Part shown: one piece after another, positions 36,345 through 44,946 of the stretch
How positions within the stretch are numbered: position 1 is the stretch's first letter
Layout of the letters: the number at the start of each line of letters is the position of its first letter
NCBI RefSeq assembly: GCF_028023875.1
Contig: NZ_JAQIPB010000006.1
Coordinates: 62,001 to 126,000 of the forward strand
DNA length: 64,000 nucleotides
Origin: Xenophilus arseniciresistens
GTDB taxonomy: Bacteria > Pseudomonadota > Gammaproteobacteria > Burkholderiales > Burkholderiaceae_C
Direction of reading: 5' to 3'
Position numbers and translations under genes: made by a program
The notes under the pieces: model-generated
Databases searched by the model: none
What the model was told of the DNA's origin: nothing
What the model saw: the letters and a program-made list of their open reading frames with translations, nothing else

Positions 36345-38039
36345 ATGACCTCCAAGCAGCAAGTGACCGTCGGCGCCGTTGTCGCCGCCTTCCTCGAACA
36401 GTGCGACGTGAAGGCCGCCTTCGGCGTGATCTCGATCCACAACATGCCGATCCTGGACGCCTTCGCGCAGCGCGGCAAGACGCGCTTCGTCATGGCGCGC
36501 GGCGAGGCCGGTGCCGGCAACATGGCCGATGCCTATGCCCGCTCCACCTCCAGCCTGGGCGTGGCCATCACCAGCACGGGCCCGGCCGCAGGCAACATCG
36601 CGGGCAGCCTGGTGGAAGCGCGCAATGCCGGGACGCCGCTGCTGCACATCACGGGCCAGATCGAGACCCAGTACCTCGACCAGAACCTGGCCTACATCCA
36701 CGAGGCACCGGACCAGCTCAACATGCTGCTGGCCGTGTCGAAGGCGGCCTTCCGCGTGCGCACGGCCGAGACCTGCCTGTCCACGCTCAAGGCCGCCGTG
36801 CAGTGCGCGCTGACGGCGCCCACGGGCCCGGTCAGCGTCGAGATCCCGATCGACATCCAGCAGTCGGTGATCGACATGCCGGCCGACCTGTCGCCGCTGC
36901 CCGTCACCGTGGCGGCACCCACCGAGGCCGCGCTGGACGCACTGGCCGACAACATCGCCAAGGCCCGCCGCCCGCTGCTGTGGCTGGGCGGTGGCGCACG
37001 CCATGCGGGCGCGGCCGTGGCACGCCTGAAGGCGCTGGGCTTCGGCATCGTCAGCACCGTGCAGGGCCGCGGCATCGTGGCCGAGGACGACCCTGCCTCG
37101 CTGGGCGCCTACAACATCCAGAAGCCGGTGGAAGCCTTCTACCAGCGCTGCGACGCCATGCTGGCCGTGGGCACGCGCCTGCGCAGCAATGAAACGCTGA
37201 AGTACGAACTGAAGCTGCCGCGCCCGCTGTACCGCGTGGACGTGGACGCCGCCCAGTCGGGCCGCTGCTACGCCGACGACGGCTTCGTGTGCGGCGATTC
37301 GGCCCTGGTGCTGACCGGCCTGGCCGAGCGCCTGGAAAAGCGCGGCTACAAGGCCGATGCGGAACTGCTGGCCGACCTGCGCAAGACGCACGACGAAGTG
37401 ACCGCCACGCTGCATGACGGCCTGGGGCCCTACACCGAGCTGGTGCAGGCGCTGCAGAAGGCCGCAGGCCGCCAGTTCAACTGGGTGCGCGACGTCACGC
37501 TGTCCAACAGCATCTGGGGCAACCGCGAGCTGCGCTTCTTCGAAGCCAATGCCGGCGTGCACGCCACGGGCGGCGGCATCGGCATGGGCATGCCCATGGC
37601 CATCGGCGCGGCCATCGGCGCGGCCGAAACGGGTTCGGGCCGCAAGACCATCGGCCTGGCCGGCGACGGGGGCTTCATCCTGAACCTGGGCGAACTCGCC
37701 ACGCTGGTGCAGGAAGAATGCGACGCCGTGATCGTGCTGATGAACGACCAGCGCTATGGCGTGATCCGCAACATCCAGGACGCCTCCTACGGTGGCCGCC
37801 GCTGCTACGTGGACCTGCACACGCCCGACTACGAGCAGCTGTGCGCATCGATCAAGCTGCCGCACGCCCGCGTGCAGGACCTCAAGGCCCTGCCGGGCGT
37901 GCTGGATGCGGCGCTGGCGAAGAAGGGCCCCTTCCTGCTGGAGATCGACATGCAGGCCATCGGCGGCTTCAAGGCCCAGTTCGCCGGCCCGCCGGTGAAC
38001 AAGATGGACCAGGTTCCCGCCACCCCCAAGAACGCCTGA
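36345..38039 (+). CDS. Thiamine-diphosphate-dependent enzyme (2-oxo-acid decarboxylase/acetolactate synthase-like)
   Basis: A 564-residue ThDP enzyme. The Pyr-domain glutamate lies in FVMARGEAGAGNMADAYAR (near residue 52), and the PP-domain Mg-ThDP motif is GDGGFILNLGELATLVQEE...LMNDQRYGVIRN (near 445-475). Both are complete. Upstream and downstream genes suggest a 2-oxo-acid substrate: the aspartate-dehydrogenase-like enzyme could supply one and the aldehyde dehydrogenase could oxidise the aldehyde formed by decarboxylation. It is only distantly similar to the ThDP enzyme at 3590. The precise reaction is unknown. Confidence 0.87.
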   Translation: MTSKQQVTVGAVVAAFLEQCDVKAAFGVISIHNMPILDAFAQRGKTRFVMARGEAGAGNMADAYARSTSSLGVAITSTGPAAGNIAGSLVEARNAGTPLLHITGQIETQYLDQNLAYIHEAPDQLNMLLAVSKAAFRVRTAETCLSTLKAAVQCALTAPTGPVSVEIPIDIQQSVIDMPADLSPLPVTVAAPTEAALDALADNIAKARRPLLWLGGGARHAGAAVARLKALGFGIVSTVQGRGIVAEDDPASLGAYNIQKPVEAFYQRCDAMLAVGTRLRSNETLKYELKLPRPLYRVDVDAAQSGRCYADDGFVCGDSALVLTGLAERLEKRGYKADAELLADLRKTHDEVTATLHDGLGPYTELVQALQKAAGRQFNWVRDVTLSNSIWGNRELRFFEANAGVHATGGGIGMGMPMAIGAAIGAAETGSGRKTIGLAGDGGFILNLGELATLVQEECDAVIVLMNDQRYGVIRNIQDASYGGRRCYVDLHTPDYEQLCASIKLPHARVQDLKALPGVLDAALAKKGPFLLEIDMQAIGGFKAQFAGPPVNKMDQVPATPKNA

Positions 38040-38052
38040 GGACGTCAGCGCC

Positions 38053-38850
38053 ATGAAGATCGCATTGATCGGCTGCGGTGCCATCGGCACCTCGCTGCTG
38101 GAACTGGTGAAGGACGACGCCGGCATCGAGATTGCCGCCATCGTGGTGCCGGCCTTTGCGGCCGACGCGGCACGGGAGACCGCCGCGCGCCTGGCGCCCA
38201 AGGCGCAGGTGGTGGAAGCCGTGCCGGCCGCCGGCATCGAGCTGGTGGTGGAGGCCGCAGGCCACGCCGCCATCGAGCAGCATGTGCTGCCGGCGCTGGA
38301 GCGCGGCCTGCCGGCCATCGTGGCCTCGGTGGGTGCGCTGTCGGCGCCCGGCCTGCCCGAGCAGCTGGAAGCTGCGGCCCGCAAGGGCGGCACGCAGGCC
38401 CAGCTGATCGCCGGTGCCATCGGCGCCATCGACGCACTGGCCGCGGCCCGCGTGGGCGGGCTCCAAAGCGTGCGCTACACCGGCCGCAAGCCGCCCCACG
38501 CCTGGACCGGCACGCCGGCCGAGGAAGGGCGCGACCTGGCGGCGCTGACGGCCGAGACCGTGATCTTCGAGGGCAGCGCCCGCGAAGCCGCGCGCCTGTT
38601 CCCCAAGAACGCCAACGTGGCGGCCACCGTGTCGCTGGCCGGGCTGGGCCTGGACCACACCAGCGTGCGCCTGATCGCCGACCCCGGCGTGAGCGAGAAC
38701 GTGCACCAGGTGGAAGCCGAAGGTGCCTTCGGCCGCTTCGAGCTGACCATGCGCAACCAGGCGCTGGCCGCCAACCCCAAGACCTCGGCGCTGACCGTCT
38801 ACAGCGCGGTGCGTGCGCTGCGCGGCCGCGTCGCCCCCCTGGTCATCTGA
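38053..38850 (+). CDS. Aspartate dehydrogenase-like NAD(P)-dependent oxidoreductase (NadX family)
   Basis: A 265-residue protein of the L-aspartate dehydrogenase/homoserine-dehydrogenase-like fold. It begins MKIALIGCGAIGTSLLEL (Rossmann glycines) and carries IVASVGALSAPG, LIAGAIGAIDALAAAR and the C-terminal catalytic region FPKNANVAATVSLAGLGLDHTSVRLIADP, which match NadX. It lies 14 bp after the ThDP gene and 24 bp before the aldehyde dehydrogenase. It may deaminate aspartate or an aspartate-like amino acid; with no NAD-synthesis genes nearby a catabolic role in this pathway is more likely than NadX function. Confidence 0.82.
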   Translation: MKIALIGCGAIGTSLLELVKDDAGIEIAAIVVPAFAADAARETAARLAPKAQVVEAVPAAGIELVVEAAGHAAIEQHVLPALERGLPAIVASVGALSAPGLPEQLEAAARKGGTQAQLIAGAIGAIDALAAARVGGLQSVRYTGRKPPHAWTGTPAEEGRDLAALTAETVIFEGSAREAARLFPKNANVAATVSLAGLGLDHTSVRLIADPGVSENVHQVEAEGAFGRFELTMRNQALAANPKTSALTVYSAVRALRGRVAPLVI

Positions 38851-38873
38851 CCGAACGAAGAAGAGAGCTCACG

Positions 38874-40355
38874 ATGTCGAATCTCGAACTGCTCCCCATC
38901 AACGTGGCCGGGCAATGGCGCCTGGGCGGCGGCGATGTGTATGAAAGCCTGTACCCCGCCACGGGCGAGGTGATCGCGCGCCTGCGGGCCGCCAGCCTGG
39001 CCGACGTGGAAGAGGCCATCGCCGGCGCCGACAAGGCCTTCCGCACCAGCGGCTGGGCCCAGAAGCTGCCCCATGAGCGCGCCGCCGTGCTGTACCGCGT
39101 GGCCCAGCTGATCCGCGCCAATGCCGAAGAACTCGCGCAGAAGCAGCGCCTGGACAACGGCAAGCCCATCAGCGAAACGCGCGCCCTGGTGGCCAGCGCG
39201 GCCGGCACCTTCCAGTTCTTCGCCGCCGCCTGCGAAACGCTGGAAGAAGCCATCACGCCTTCGCGCGGCCCCTACGTGACCCTGAGCGTGCACGAGCCCA
39301 TGGGCGTGGTCGCGGCCATCACGCCGTGGAACTCGCCCATCGCCAGCGAAGCCCAGAAGCTCGCGCCCGCGCTGGCCGCCGGCTGCGCCGTGGTCGTCAA
39401 GCCCGCCGAAGTCACGCCGCTGATGGCGCTGGAGCTGGCCCGCCTGTGCGAAGAGGCCGGTGTGCCCAAGGGCATCATCAGCGTGCTGCCGGGCAAGGGT
39501 TCGGTGATCGGCGACGCCATCACCAAGCACCCGCTGGTCAAGCGCGTGTCCTTCACGGGCGGCACCACCACGGGCAAGCACATCGCCCACATCGCGGCCG
39601 ACAAGATGATGCCGGTCTCGCTGGAACTGGGCGGCAAGTCGCCCACCATGGTGCTGGAAGACGCTGATCTCGACCATGCGGTCAACGGCGTGCTCTACGG
39701 CATCTTCAGCAGCTCGGGTGAATCGTGCATCGCCGGTTCGCGCCTGTTCGTGGCGCGCAGCATCTACGACGAATTCGTGACCCGCGTGGCCGAAGGCGCC
39801 AAGAACCTGCGCGTGGGCGACCCGGCCAGCGAAAGCACCCAGATGGGCCCGCTGATCACGGCCAGGCACCGCGAAGGCATCGAGCGCTACGTGGACCTGG
39901 GCGTGTCCGAGGGCGGGCGCATCCGCACCGGCGGCGTGCGTCCGCAGGGCGAGGGCTATGACAAGGGCTACTTCTACACGCCCACCATCCTCGAAGGGCT
40001 GACGAACGAAGCCCGCATCACGCAGGAAGAGATCTTCGGCCCGGTGCTGGTGGCGATGCCTTTCGACACCGAAGAGGAGTTGATTGCCAAGGCCAACGAC
40101 TCCATCTATGCGCTGGCCGCCGGCGTGTGGAGCCGCGACTTCAAGCGGGCCTGGAAGCTGGGCCGCGCCGTGCAGGCCGGCACCGTCTGGGTCAACACCT
40201 ACAAGCAGTTCTCGGTGTCCACGCCCTTTGGCGGCTGGCGCGACTCGGGCCTGGGCCGCGAGAAGGGCCGCGAAGGCATCTTCCAGTACATGGAGCAAAA
40301 GAGCATGTACTGGGGCACCAACGAACAGCCGATCCCTTGGGCCAACGCGCTCTGA
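38874..40355 (+). CDS. NAD(P)-dependent aldehyde dehydrogenase
   Basis: A 493-residue ALDH. The catalytic Glu is in SLELGGKSPTMVLEDADLD and the catalytic Cys in SSSGESCIAGSRLFV. The oxyanion Asn region is ITPWNSPIASEAQKLAPALAAG, and the C-terminus SVSTPFGGWRDSGLGREKG is typical. It converts an aldehyde to the acid, probably the product of the upstream ThDP decarboxylase. The best-matching sub-group is the betaine/aromatic-aldehyde type; substrate not assignable. Confidence 0.92.
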   Translation: MSNLELLPINVAGQWRLGGGDVYESLYPATGEVIARLRAASLADVEEAIAGADKAFRTSGWAQKLPHERAAVLYRVAQLIRANAEELAQKQRLDNGKPISETRALVASAAGTFQFFAAACETLEEAITPSRGPYVTLSVHEPMGVVAAITPWNSPIASEAQKLAPALAAGCAVVVKPAEVTPLMALELARLCEEAGVPKGIISVLPGKGSVIGDAITKHPLVKRVSFTGGTTTGKHIAHIAADKMMPVSLELGGKSPTMVLEDADLDHAVNGVLYGIFSSSGESCIAGSRLFVARSIYDEFVTRVAEGAKNLRVGDPASESTQMGPLITARHREGIERYVDLGVSEGGRIRTGGVRPQGEGYDKGYFYTPTILEGLTNEARITQEEIFGPVLVAMPFDTEEELIAKANDSIYALAAGVWSRDFKRAWKLGRAVQAGTVWVNTYKQFSVSTPFGGWRDSGLGREKGREGIFQYMEQKSMYWGTNEQPIPWANAL

Positions 40356-40381
40356 GACCGGCACAAGGCAAGGAGAAACCC

Positions 40382-41353
40382 ATGAGCGTTCTCGGCATCG
40401 ATCAAATCACCTACGGCACCGACGACCTGCTGCTGTCGCGCCGCTTCTTCCAGGACTGGGGTCTGACCCTGGCCAACGAGAGCGCCGACGAGCTGGTCTT
40501 CGAATGCCTCAACGGCTGCCGCGTGGTGGTGGCCCACATGGACAAGGCCGGCCTGCCGCCCGGCATCGAGGAAGGCCCGACGCTGCGCGAAGTGGTGTGG
40601 GGCGTGGAAAGCGAAGCCGACCTCACGGCCTACGCCGACGCGATCCGCAACGACCCCGGCTTCGTCGACGGCCTGGTGGACGGCGCGCGCCGCATCGGCT
40701 GCACCGACCCCAACGGCCTGGCCGTGCGGCTGCAGCTCACGCGCAAGCGGGAACTGACCGACCTCAGCTCGGCCGTGATGAACACCTGGACCAGCAAGAC
40801 CCGCGTGAACCAGCCGGCGCCCATCTATGAGCGCGCCACGCCCATCGAGGTGGGCCACGTGGTCTTCTTCGTGGCCGACGTGCAGGCCGTGGAAGCCTTC
40901 TACGCCAGCCGCTTCGGCTTCGTCTCGTCGGACCGTTACCCGGGCCGCGGCGCCTTCATGCGCTGCGCACCCGAGGGCGGCCACCACGACCTGTTCCTGC
41001 TGCAGCTGCCCACGGGCAAGCGCGGCATCAACCATGTGGCCTTCACCGTGCGCGACATCCACGAGGTGTTCGGCGGCGGCCTGCATTTCTCGCGCTGCGG
41101 CTGGGAAACCCAGCTCGGCCCGGGTCGGCACCCGGTGTCTTCGGCCTATTTCTGGTACTTCAAGAACCCGGCCGGCGGCCTGATCGAGTACTACGCCGAC
41201 GAGGACCAGCTGACCGGCGACTGGCAGCCGCGCGAGTTCGAGCCCGGCCCGACGGTGTTCGCCGAATGGGCCGTCGATGGCGGCCTGGACGGCCACACGC
41301 GGCGCCAGAGGGGCGTCGAAGCCGCCGGCAAGTTCCTGACCGAAAAGAAGTGA
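40382..41353 (+). CDS. VOC-superfamily protein, type I extradiol dioxygenase-like
   Basis: A 323-residue two-module VOC protein, the size of bacterial catechol/biphenyl-diol extradiol dioxygenases. The C-terminal module carries the Fe(II) triad pattern: His in EVGHVVFFVADVQ, His in GINHVAFTVRDIHEV and Glu in GGLIEYYADEDQ. The N-terminal module starts MSVLGIDQITYGTDDLLLSRRFF and lacks the triad, as expected. It would cleave a catechol-type ring next to the hydroxyls. The start is the ATG at 40382 with AAGGAG upstream. Confidence 0.83.
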   Translation: MSVLGIDQITYGTDDLLLSRRFFQDWGLTLANESADELVFECLNGCRVVVAHMDKAGLPPGIEEGPTLREVVWGVESEADLTAYADAIRNDPGFVDGLVDGARRIGCTDPNGLAVRLQLTRKRELTDLSSAVMNTWTSKTRVNQPAPIYERATPIEVGHVVFFVADVQAVEAFYASRFGFVSSDRYPGRGAFMRCAPEGGHHDLFLLQLPTGKRGINHVAFTVRDIHEVFGGGLHFSRCGWETQLGPGRHPVSSAYFWYFKNPAGGLIEYYADEDQLTGDWQPREFEPGPTVFAEWAVDGGLDGHTRRQRGVEAAGKFLTEKK

Positions 41354-41364
41354 AGCACGAAGTC

Positions 41365-42360
41365 ATGTTGCGCAAGACCTTTATCGCCCTGAGCCTGGGC
41401 ATCGTCAGCCTGCCGCTGCTGGCGCAGGCGCCCGCGGGTGTCAACGCCGAAGCCTTCAAGCAGCTCTCGGATGACAAGTTCACCATCATCTCGCCCTTCC
41501 CGCCGGGCGGGCCAGTGGACACGCTGGCGCGCGTGATGGCCGATGGCCTTTCCAGGCGCTATGGGCAGCCCGCGGTGGTGGAGAACGTGCCCGGCGCGGC
41601 CGCCAAGATCGGCATGGACAAGGTCAAGCGTGCCAAGGCCGACGGCCACACGCTGCTGCTGATCCCGGCCGGCAACCTGACCATCAACCCGACCTTGATG
41701 CCCAACTTCACGTTCAACGTGGAGAAGGACTTCGAGGCCGTGACCATGCTGGCCAAGGCGCCCAACTTGCTGGTGGCGGCGCCCTCCAGCGGCATCAAGA
41801 GCGCCAAGGAGCTGGTCGCACTGGCCAAGGCCAAGCCGGGCACGCTCTCGTATGCCTCGCCGGGCATCGGCAGCGGCCTGCACCTGGCCGGCGAGCTGTT
41901 CAAGCAGCACACCGGCACCGACCTGCTGCACGTGGCCTACAAGGGCACGGGCCCGGCCATGAACGACGTGCTGGGCGGCACCGTGCCGCTGATGTTCACC
42001 AACCTGCCGGCCGCGCTGCCGCACCTGGCCTCCGGCAAGCTGGTGGCGCTGGGCATCACCGAAGCGCAGCGCACGAGCGTGGCGCCCAACATCCCCACCC
42101 TGGCGGAGCAGGGCATCAAGGGCGTGAACGTCACCTCGTGGTACGGCATGATGGCCCCGGCCGGCACGCCCGCGGTGGTGGTGCAGCAGCTGGCGCGCGA
42201 TGCGGCCGAGTTCCTTTCGCAGCCCGATGTGAAGCAGCGCCTGGCGGCCCAGGGCATGACCCAGAACACGATGGCGCCCGCCGCCTTCGCCAAGTACATC
42301 AAGGACGAGACGGCCACCTGGGCCGGCGTCATCCAGGACCGCCAGATCAAGGCGGAATGA
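41365..42360 (+). CDS. Bug/TctC-family periplasmic solute receptor
   Basis: A 331-residue Bug receptor. The Sec signal MLRKTFIALSLGIVSLPLLAQA precedes a somewhat diverged ligand loop (KFTIISPFPPGGPVDTLARVM, VENVPGAAAKIGMDKV) and LLHVAYKGTGPAMNDVLGG. A GTG at 41350 overlapping the previous stop (GTGA) is a possible earlier start. It sits between the VOC dioxygenase and the small HTH protein, and its ligand set probably differs from the two receptors flanking the locus. Confidence 0.89.
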   Translation: MLRKTFIALSLGIVSLPLLAQAPAGVNAEAFKQLSDDKFTIISPFPPGGPVDTLARVMADGLSRRYGQPAVVENVPGAAAKIGMDKVKRAKADGHTLLLIPAGNLTINPTLMPNFTFNVEKDFEAVTMLAKAPNLLVAAPSSGIKSAKELVALAKAKPGTLSYASPGIGSGLHLAGELFKQHTGTDLLHVAYKGTGPAMNDVLGGTVPLMFTNLPAALPHLASGKLVALGITEAQRTSVAPNIPTLAEQGIKGVNVTSWYGMMAPAGTPAVVVQQLARDAAEFLSQPDVKQRLAAQGMTQNTMAPAAFAKYIKDETATWAGVIQDRQIKAE

Positions 42361-42410
42361 ACAAGAGCCCCCGCACCCATTGACACCACAGGCATCCGCA
42401 GGAGATCCCC

Positions 42411-42692
42411 ATGGCAGAACGAATCATGCAACTCGTCCAGGTGGTCGGCAGCCAGCTGCCCGCACCCAGCCAGGAACCCGACCGCTACCTGCAGCCCAAG
42501 CAGGCCCAGTACCGCGCGCCCACCAACTACGAAGACCTGCTGGGCGACGCCATCGAGCGCACCTTCGCCTCCGGCGTGCACGACCTGGCCGGCCTGGTCG
42601 AAAGCCTCAATCGCCAGGGCATGACCACGCGTGCCGGCGAGCGCTGGACCGAAGAGAACTACGGCCCCGAGATCGCCGCCCTGAGCCGCTGA
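42411..42692 (+). CDS. Small recombinase-like helix-turn-helix protein linked to a Rieske oxygenase
   Basis: A 93-residue protein. Its C-terminal half (LAGLVESLNRQGMTTRAGERWTEENYGPEIAAL) resembles the Recombinase domain of large serine recombinases, which has the pattern LN-x-G-x-TR-G-x-W. No resolvase catalytic domain is present or nearby. It lies 25 bp before the Rieske oxygenase and is clearly part of the operon, with AGGAGA before the ATG at 42411. It could be a small accessory or assembly subunit of the oxygenase, or a DNA-binding regulator; function unknown. Confidence 0.75.
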   Translation: MAERIMQLVQVVGSQLPAPSQEPDRYLQPKQAQYRAPTNYEDLLGDAIERTFASGVHDLAGLVESLNRQGMTTRAGERWTEENYGPEIAALSR

Positions 42693-42717
42693 ACCGCACG
42701 CCTGAAGGAGAAACATC

Positions 42718-43752
42718 ATGAGCAACCCACGAATCGACCCGGTGGACCAGCGCCTTGAAACCGGCCTGCAGGACCTCTGGTACGCGGTGTGCCCCTCGCA
42801 CTTCATCAAGGAGCGCCCGGTGTCGCTGCAGCGCTTTGGCTACAAGCTGGCGCTGTGGCGCGACGCCCAGGGCCAGGTGCGCGCGCTGGAAGACCGCTGC
42901 CCGCACCGCGGCGCGCCGCTGTCGCAGGGCGTGACGCTGGGCGACCGCCTGTCCTGCCCGTACCACGGCGTGGAAGTGCGCCACGACGGCGTGGTCACCA
43001 GCGTGCCCGGCAGCCCGGGCTGCAAGCTCGAAGGCCAGAAGGCCACCCGCAGCTTCCATGTGCGCGAAGTGGCCGGCACCGTGTTCATCTACAACGCCAG
43101 CGAGGCGGTGGACGAACCCCCGCCGCTGGTGCTGCCCGAGGAGCTGACGCAGGACGATGCGTACTCGAACTTCCTGTGCTACACGGAATGGAAGTGCGAC
43201 TACCGCTACGCACTGGACAACGTCATGGACCCCATGCACGGCACCTTCCTGCACAAGCAGTCGCATTCGATGGCCGAGGGCGACAACACCGCCAAGTTCG
43301 TGGTGCGCCCCACCGACACGGGCTTCGTGTTCGAGAAGGAAGGCCAGCGCAACGTCAACTTCGACTGGACCGAGTTCGGCGACACCGGCGCGCACTGGAT
43401 GCGCCTGGAGATTCCGTACCCGAAGACCGGCGGCCCCGGCGGCAACTTCATCATCGTGGGCATGTGCACGCCGATCACGCCCAAGCTGTCGGCCGTGTTC
43501 TTCTGGCGCGTGCGCAAGCTGGAAGCCGGCTGGCAGCGCGACACCTGGCGCTTCCTGTACCGCAACCGCCTGGAGGCACGCCACTGGCACGTGCTGGAGC
43601 AGGACCGCGTGGTGCTCGAGCAGATGCCCGCCGATGCCAACCAGCACGAGAACCTCTACCAGCACGATCTGGGCATCGTGCGCCTGCGCCGCTACCTGCG
43701 CGGCCAGGCCCAGGCCCAGCTCGACAAGCAGGCGGAACCCGCAGCCGCCTGA
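42718..43752 (+). CDS. Rieske non-haem iron oxygenase, catalytic subunit
   Basis: A 344-residue terminal oxygenase of the VanA/phthalate-dioxygenase class (type IA). The Rieske 2Fe-2S ligands are CPHRGAPLSQG and CPYHGVEV (residues about 60-86), and the mononuclear Fe site is in YALDNVMDPMHGTFLHKQS (two His plus a carboxylate, Asp bridging). It performs O-demethylation or ring hydroxylation with electrons from the PDR/VanB reductase encoded next. AAGGAGAAA precedes the ATG. The substrate is not predictable from sequence. Confidence 0.92.
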   Translation: MSNPRIDPVDQRLETGLQDLWYAVCPSHFIKERPVSLQRFGYKLALWRDAQGQVRALEDRCPHRGAPLSQGVTLGDRLSCPYHGVEVRHDGVVTSVPGSPGCKLEGQKATRSFHVREVAGTVFIYNASEAVDEPPPLVLPEELTQDDAYSNFLCYTEWKCDYRYALDNVMDPMHGTFLHKQSHSMAEGDNTAKFVVRPTDTGFVFEKEGQRNVNFDWTEFGDTGAHWMRLEIPYPKTGGPGGNFIIVGMCTPITPKLSAVFFWRVRKLEAGWQRDTWRFLYRNRLEARHWHVLEQDRVVLEQMPADANQHENLYQHDLGIVRLRRYLRGQAQAQLDKQAEPAAA

Positions 43753-43790
43753 CACCTGCAGGCCGGGCGGCAGAATCGCCCGCGCCTTCC

Positions 43791-43816
43791 GGCACCGGCC
43801 TGACGGGGCCGGTGCC
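43791..43816 (+). terminator. Strong intercistronic hairpin between oxygenase and reductase genes
   Basis: GGCACCGGCC-(6 nt)-GGCCGGTGCC is a perfect 10-bp stem starting 38 bp after the oxygenase stop and ending 34 bp before the reductase start. There is no T-tract (CGTTCCCTGATT follows), so it is more likely an attenuator or RNA-stability hairpin that lets the oxygenase message exceed the reductase message than a full terminator. Confidence 0.45.
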
Positions 43817-43850
43817 CGTTCCCTGATTCGCCCACGAGGTTCCTTCCATC

Positions 43851-44819
43851 ATGTCCGCTTCCACGCTCAAGGCCCTGGTGCACACCATGCGCTACGAAGC
43901 CGATGGCATCGTCAGCGTCGAGTTCCGCCCGGCCAGCGCCGCCGTGGCGTTCCCGCCCTTTGCGGCCGGCTCGCACATCGACCTGCATCTGCCCAACGGC
44001 CTGGTGCGCAGCTATTCGCTGTGCAATCCCGACAGCGACCGCGGTCGCTACGTGGTGGGCGTGCTCAACGACAAGAAAAGCCGCGGCGGCTCGCGCTACG
44101 TGCACCAGCAGCTGCGCGTGGGGCAGGTGATCGACATCTCGGCGCCGCGCAACAACTTCGAGCTGCACGAGGACGCGCCCAAGTCGGTGCTGGTCTCGGG
44201 CGGCATCGGCGTGACGCCCATCTTCTGCATGCTGCAGCGCCTGGCGGCCCTGGGCCGCCCGGTGGAGGTGGTGTACTGCGCGCGCACCCGCAAGGAAGCG
44301 GCCTTCATCGAGGCCATCGAAGGCCTGGCCGACAAGGCCAGCATCACCTGGCACTTCGACGATGAGGCCGGCGGTCCGCCCGACCTGGCCAGCCTGCTGG
44401 CCGGCCGCGGGGCAGACAGCCACTACTACTGCTGCGGCCCCACGCCCATGCTGGACGCCTTCGAGAAGAACTGCGAGCAGCTGGGCTACGCCAACGCGCA
44501 CATCGAACGCTTCGCCGCCGTGGTGGTGGAGTCGGCCAGCGACTCGCACGGTTTCGAGGTGGTGTGCGAGCAAAGCGGCAAGTCGGTGGAAGTGCCGGCA
44601 GGCAAGTCGGTGCTGGACGCGCTGATCGACGCCGGCCTGAACCCCGACCACAGCTGCAAGGAAGGCGTGTGCGGTGCCTGCGAAACCGCCGTGCTGGACT
44701 TCGACGGCGAGCTGGACCACCAGGACGGCATCCTCACCAAGATCGAGCGCCAGTCGGGCAAGACCATGATGATCTGCGTCTCGCGCTGCACCGGAAAGCG
44801 CCTGGTGCTGGACATCTGA
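43851..44819 (+). CDS. PDR/VanB-family oxygenase reductase
   Basis: A 322-residue electron-transfer partner of the Rieske oxygenase. It has an N-terminal FMN/NADH reductase (LVRSYSLCNPDSDRGRYVVGV for FMN, LVSGGIGVTPIFCMLQRL for NADH) and a C-terminal plant-type 2Fe-2S domain with CKEGVCGACET plus the distal Cys in ICVSRCTGKRL. This order (FMN-NAD-ferredoxin) defines the phthalate dioxygenase reductase/VanB class. It pairs with the gene at 42718 to form a two-component oxygenase. Confidence 0.93.
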   Translation: MSASTLKALVHTMRYEADGIVSVEFRPASAAVAFPPFAAGSHIDLHLPNGLVRSYSLCNPDSDRGRYVVGVLNDKKSRGGSRYVHQQLRVGQVIDISAPRNNFELHEDAPKSVLVSGGIGVTPIFCMLQRLAALGRPVEVVYCARTRKEAAFIEAIEGLADKASITWHFDDEAGGPPDLASLLAGRGADSHYYCCGPTPMLDAFEKNCEQLGYANAHIERFAAVVVESASDSHGFEVVCEQSGKSVEVPAGKSVLDALIDAGLNPDHSCKEGVCGACETAVLDFDGELDHQDGILTKIERQSGKTMMICVSRCTGKRLVLDI

Positions 44820-44946
44820 ACGCGACGTCGTCAGACCCTTTTTCCTCCTCTTTTTTCCTCACTGCGCCCTGGCCTGAGAACCCCGCCCGCTGCGGCGGGC
44901 CAGGCTGCCGCATTGCGCCCTTTCCCTTCTTGCTCATTTCCTCACC

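Noticed and set aside
44885-44900. GCCCGC/GCGGGC hairpin before the porin gene as a terminator
   Set aside because: Only a 6-bp stem with no T-tract, 46 bp before the porin ATG; chance hairpins of this size are common at this GC content.
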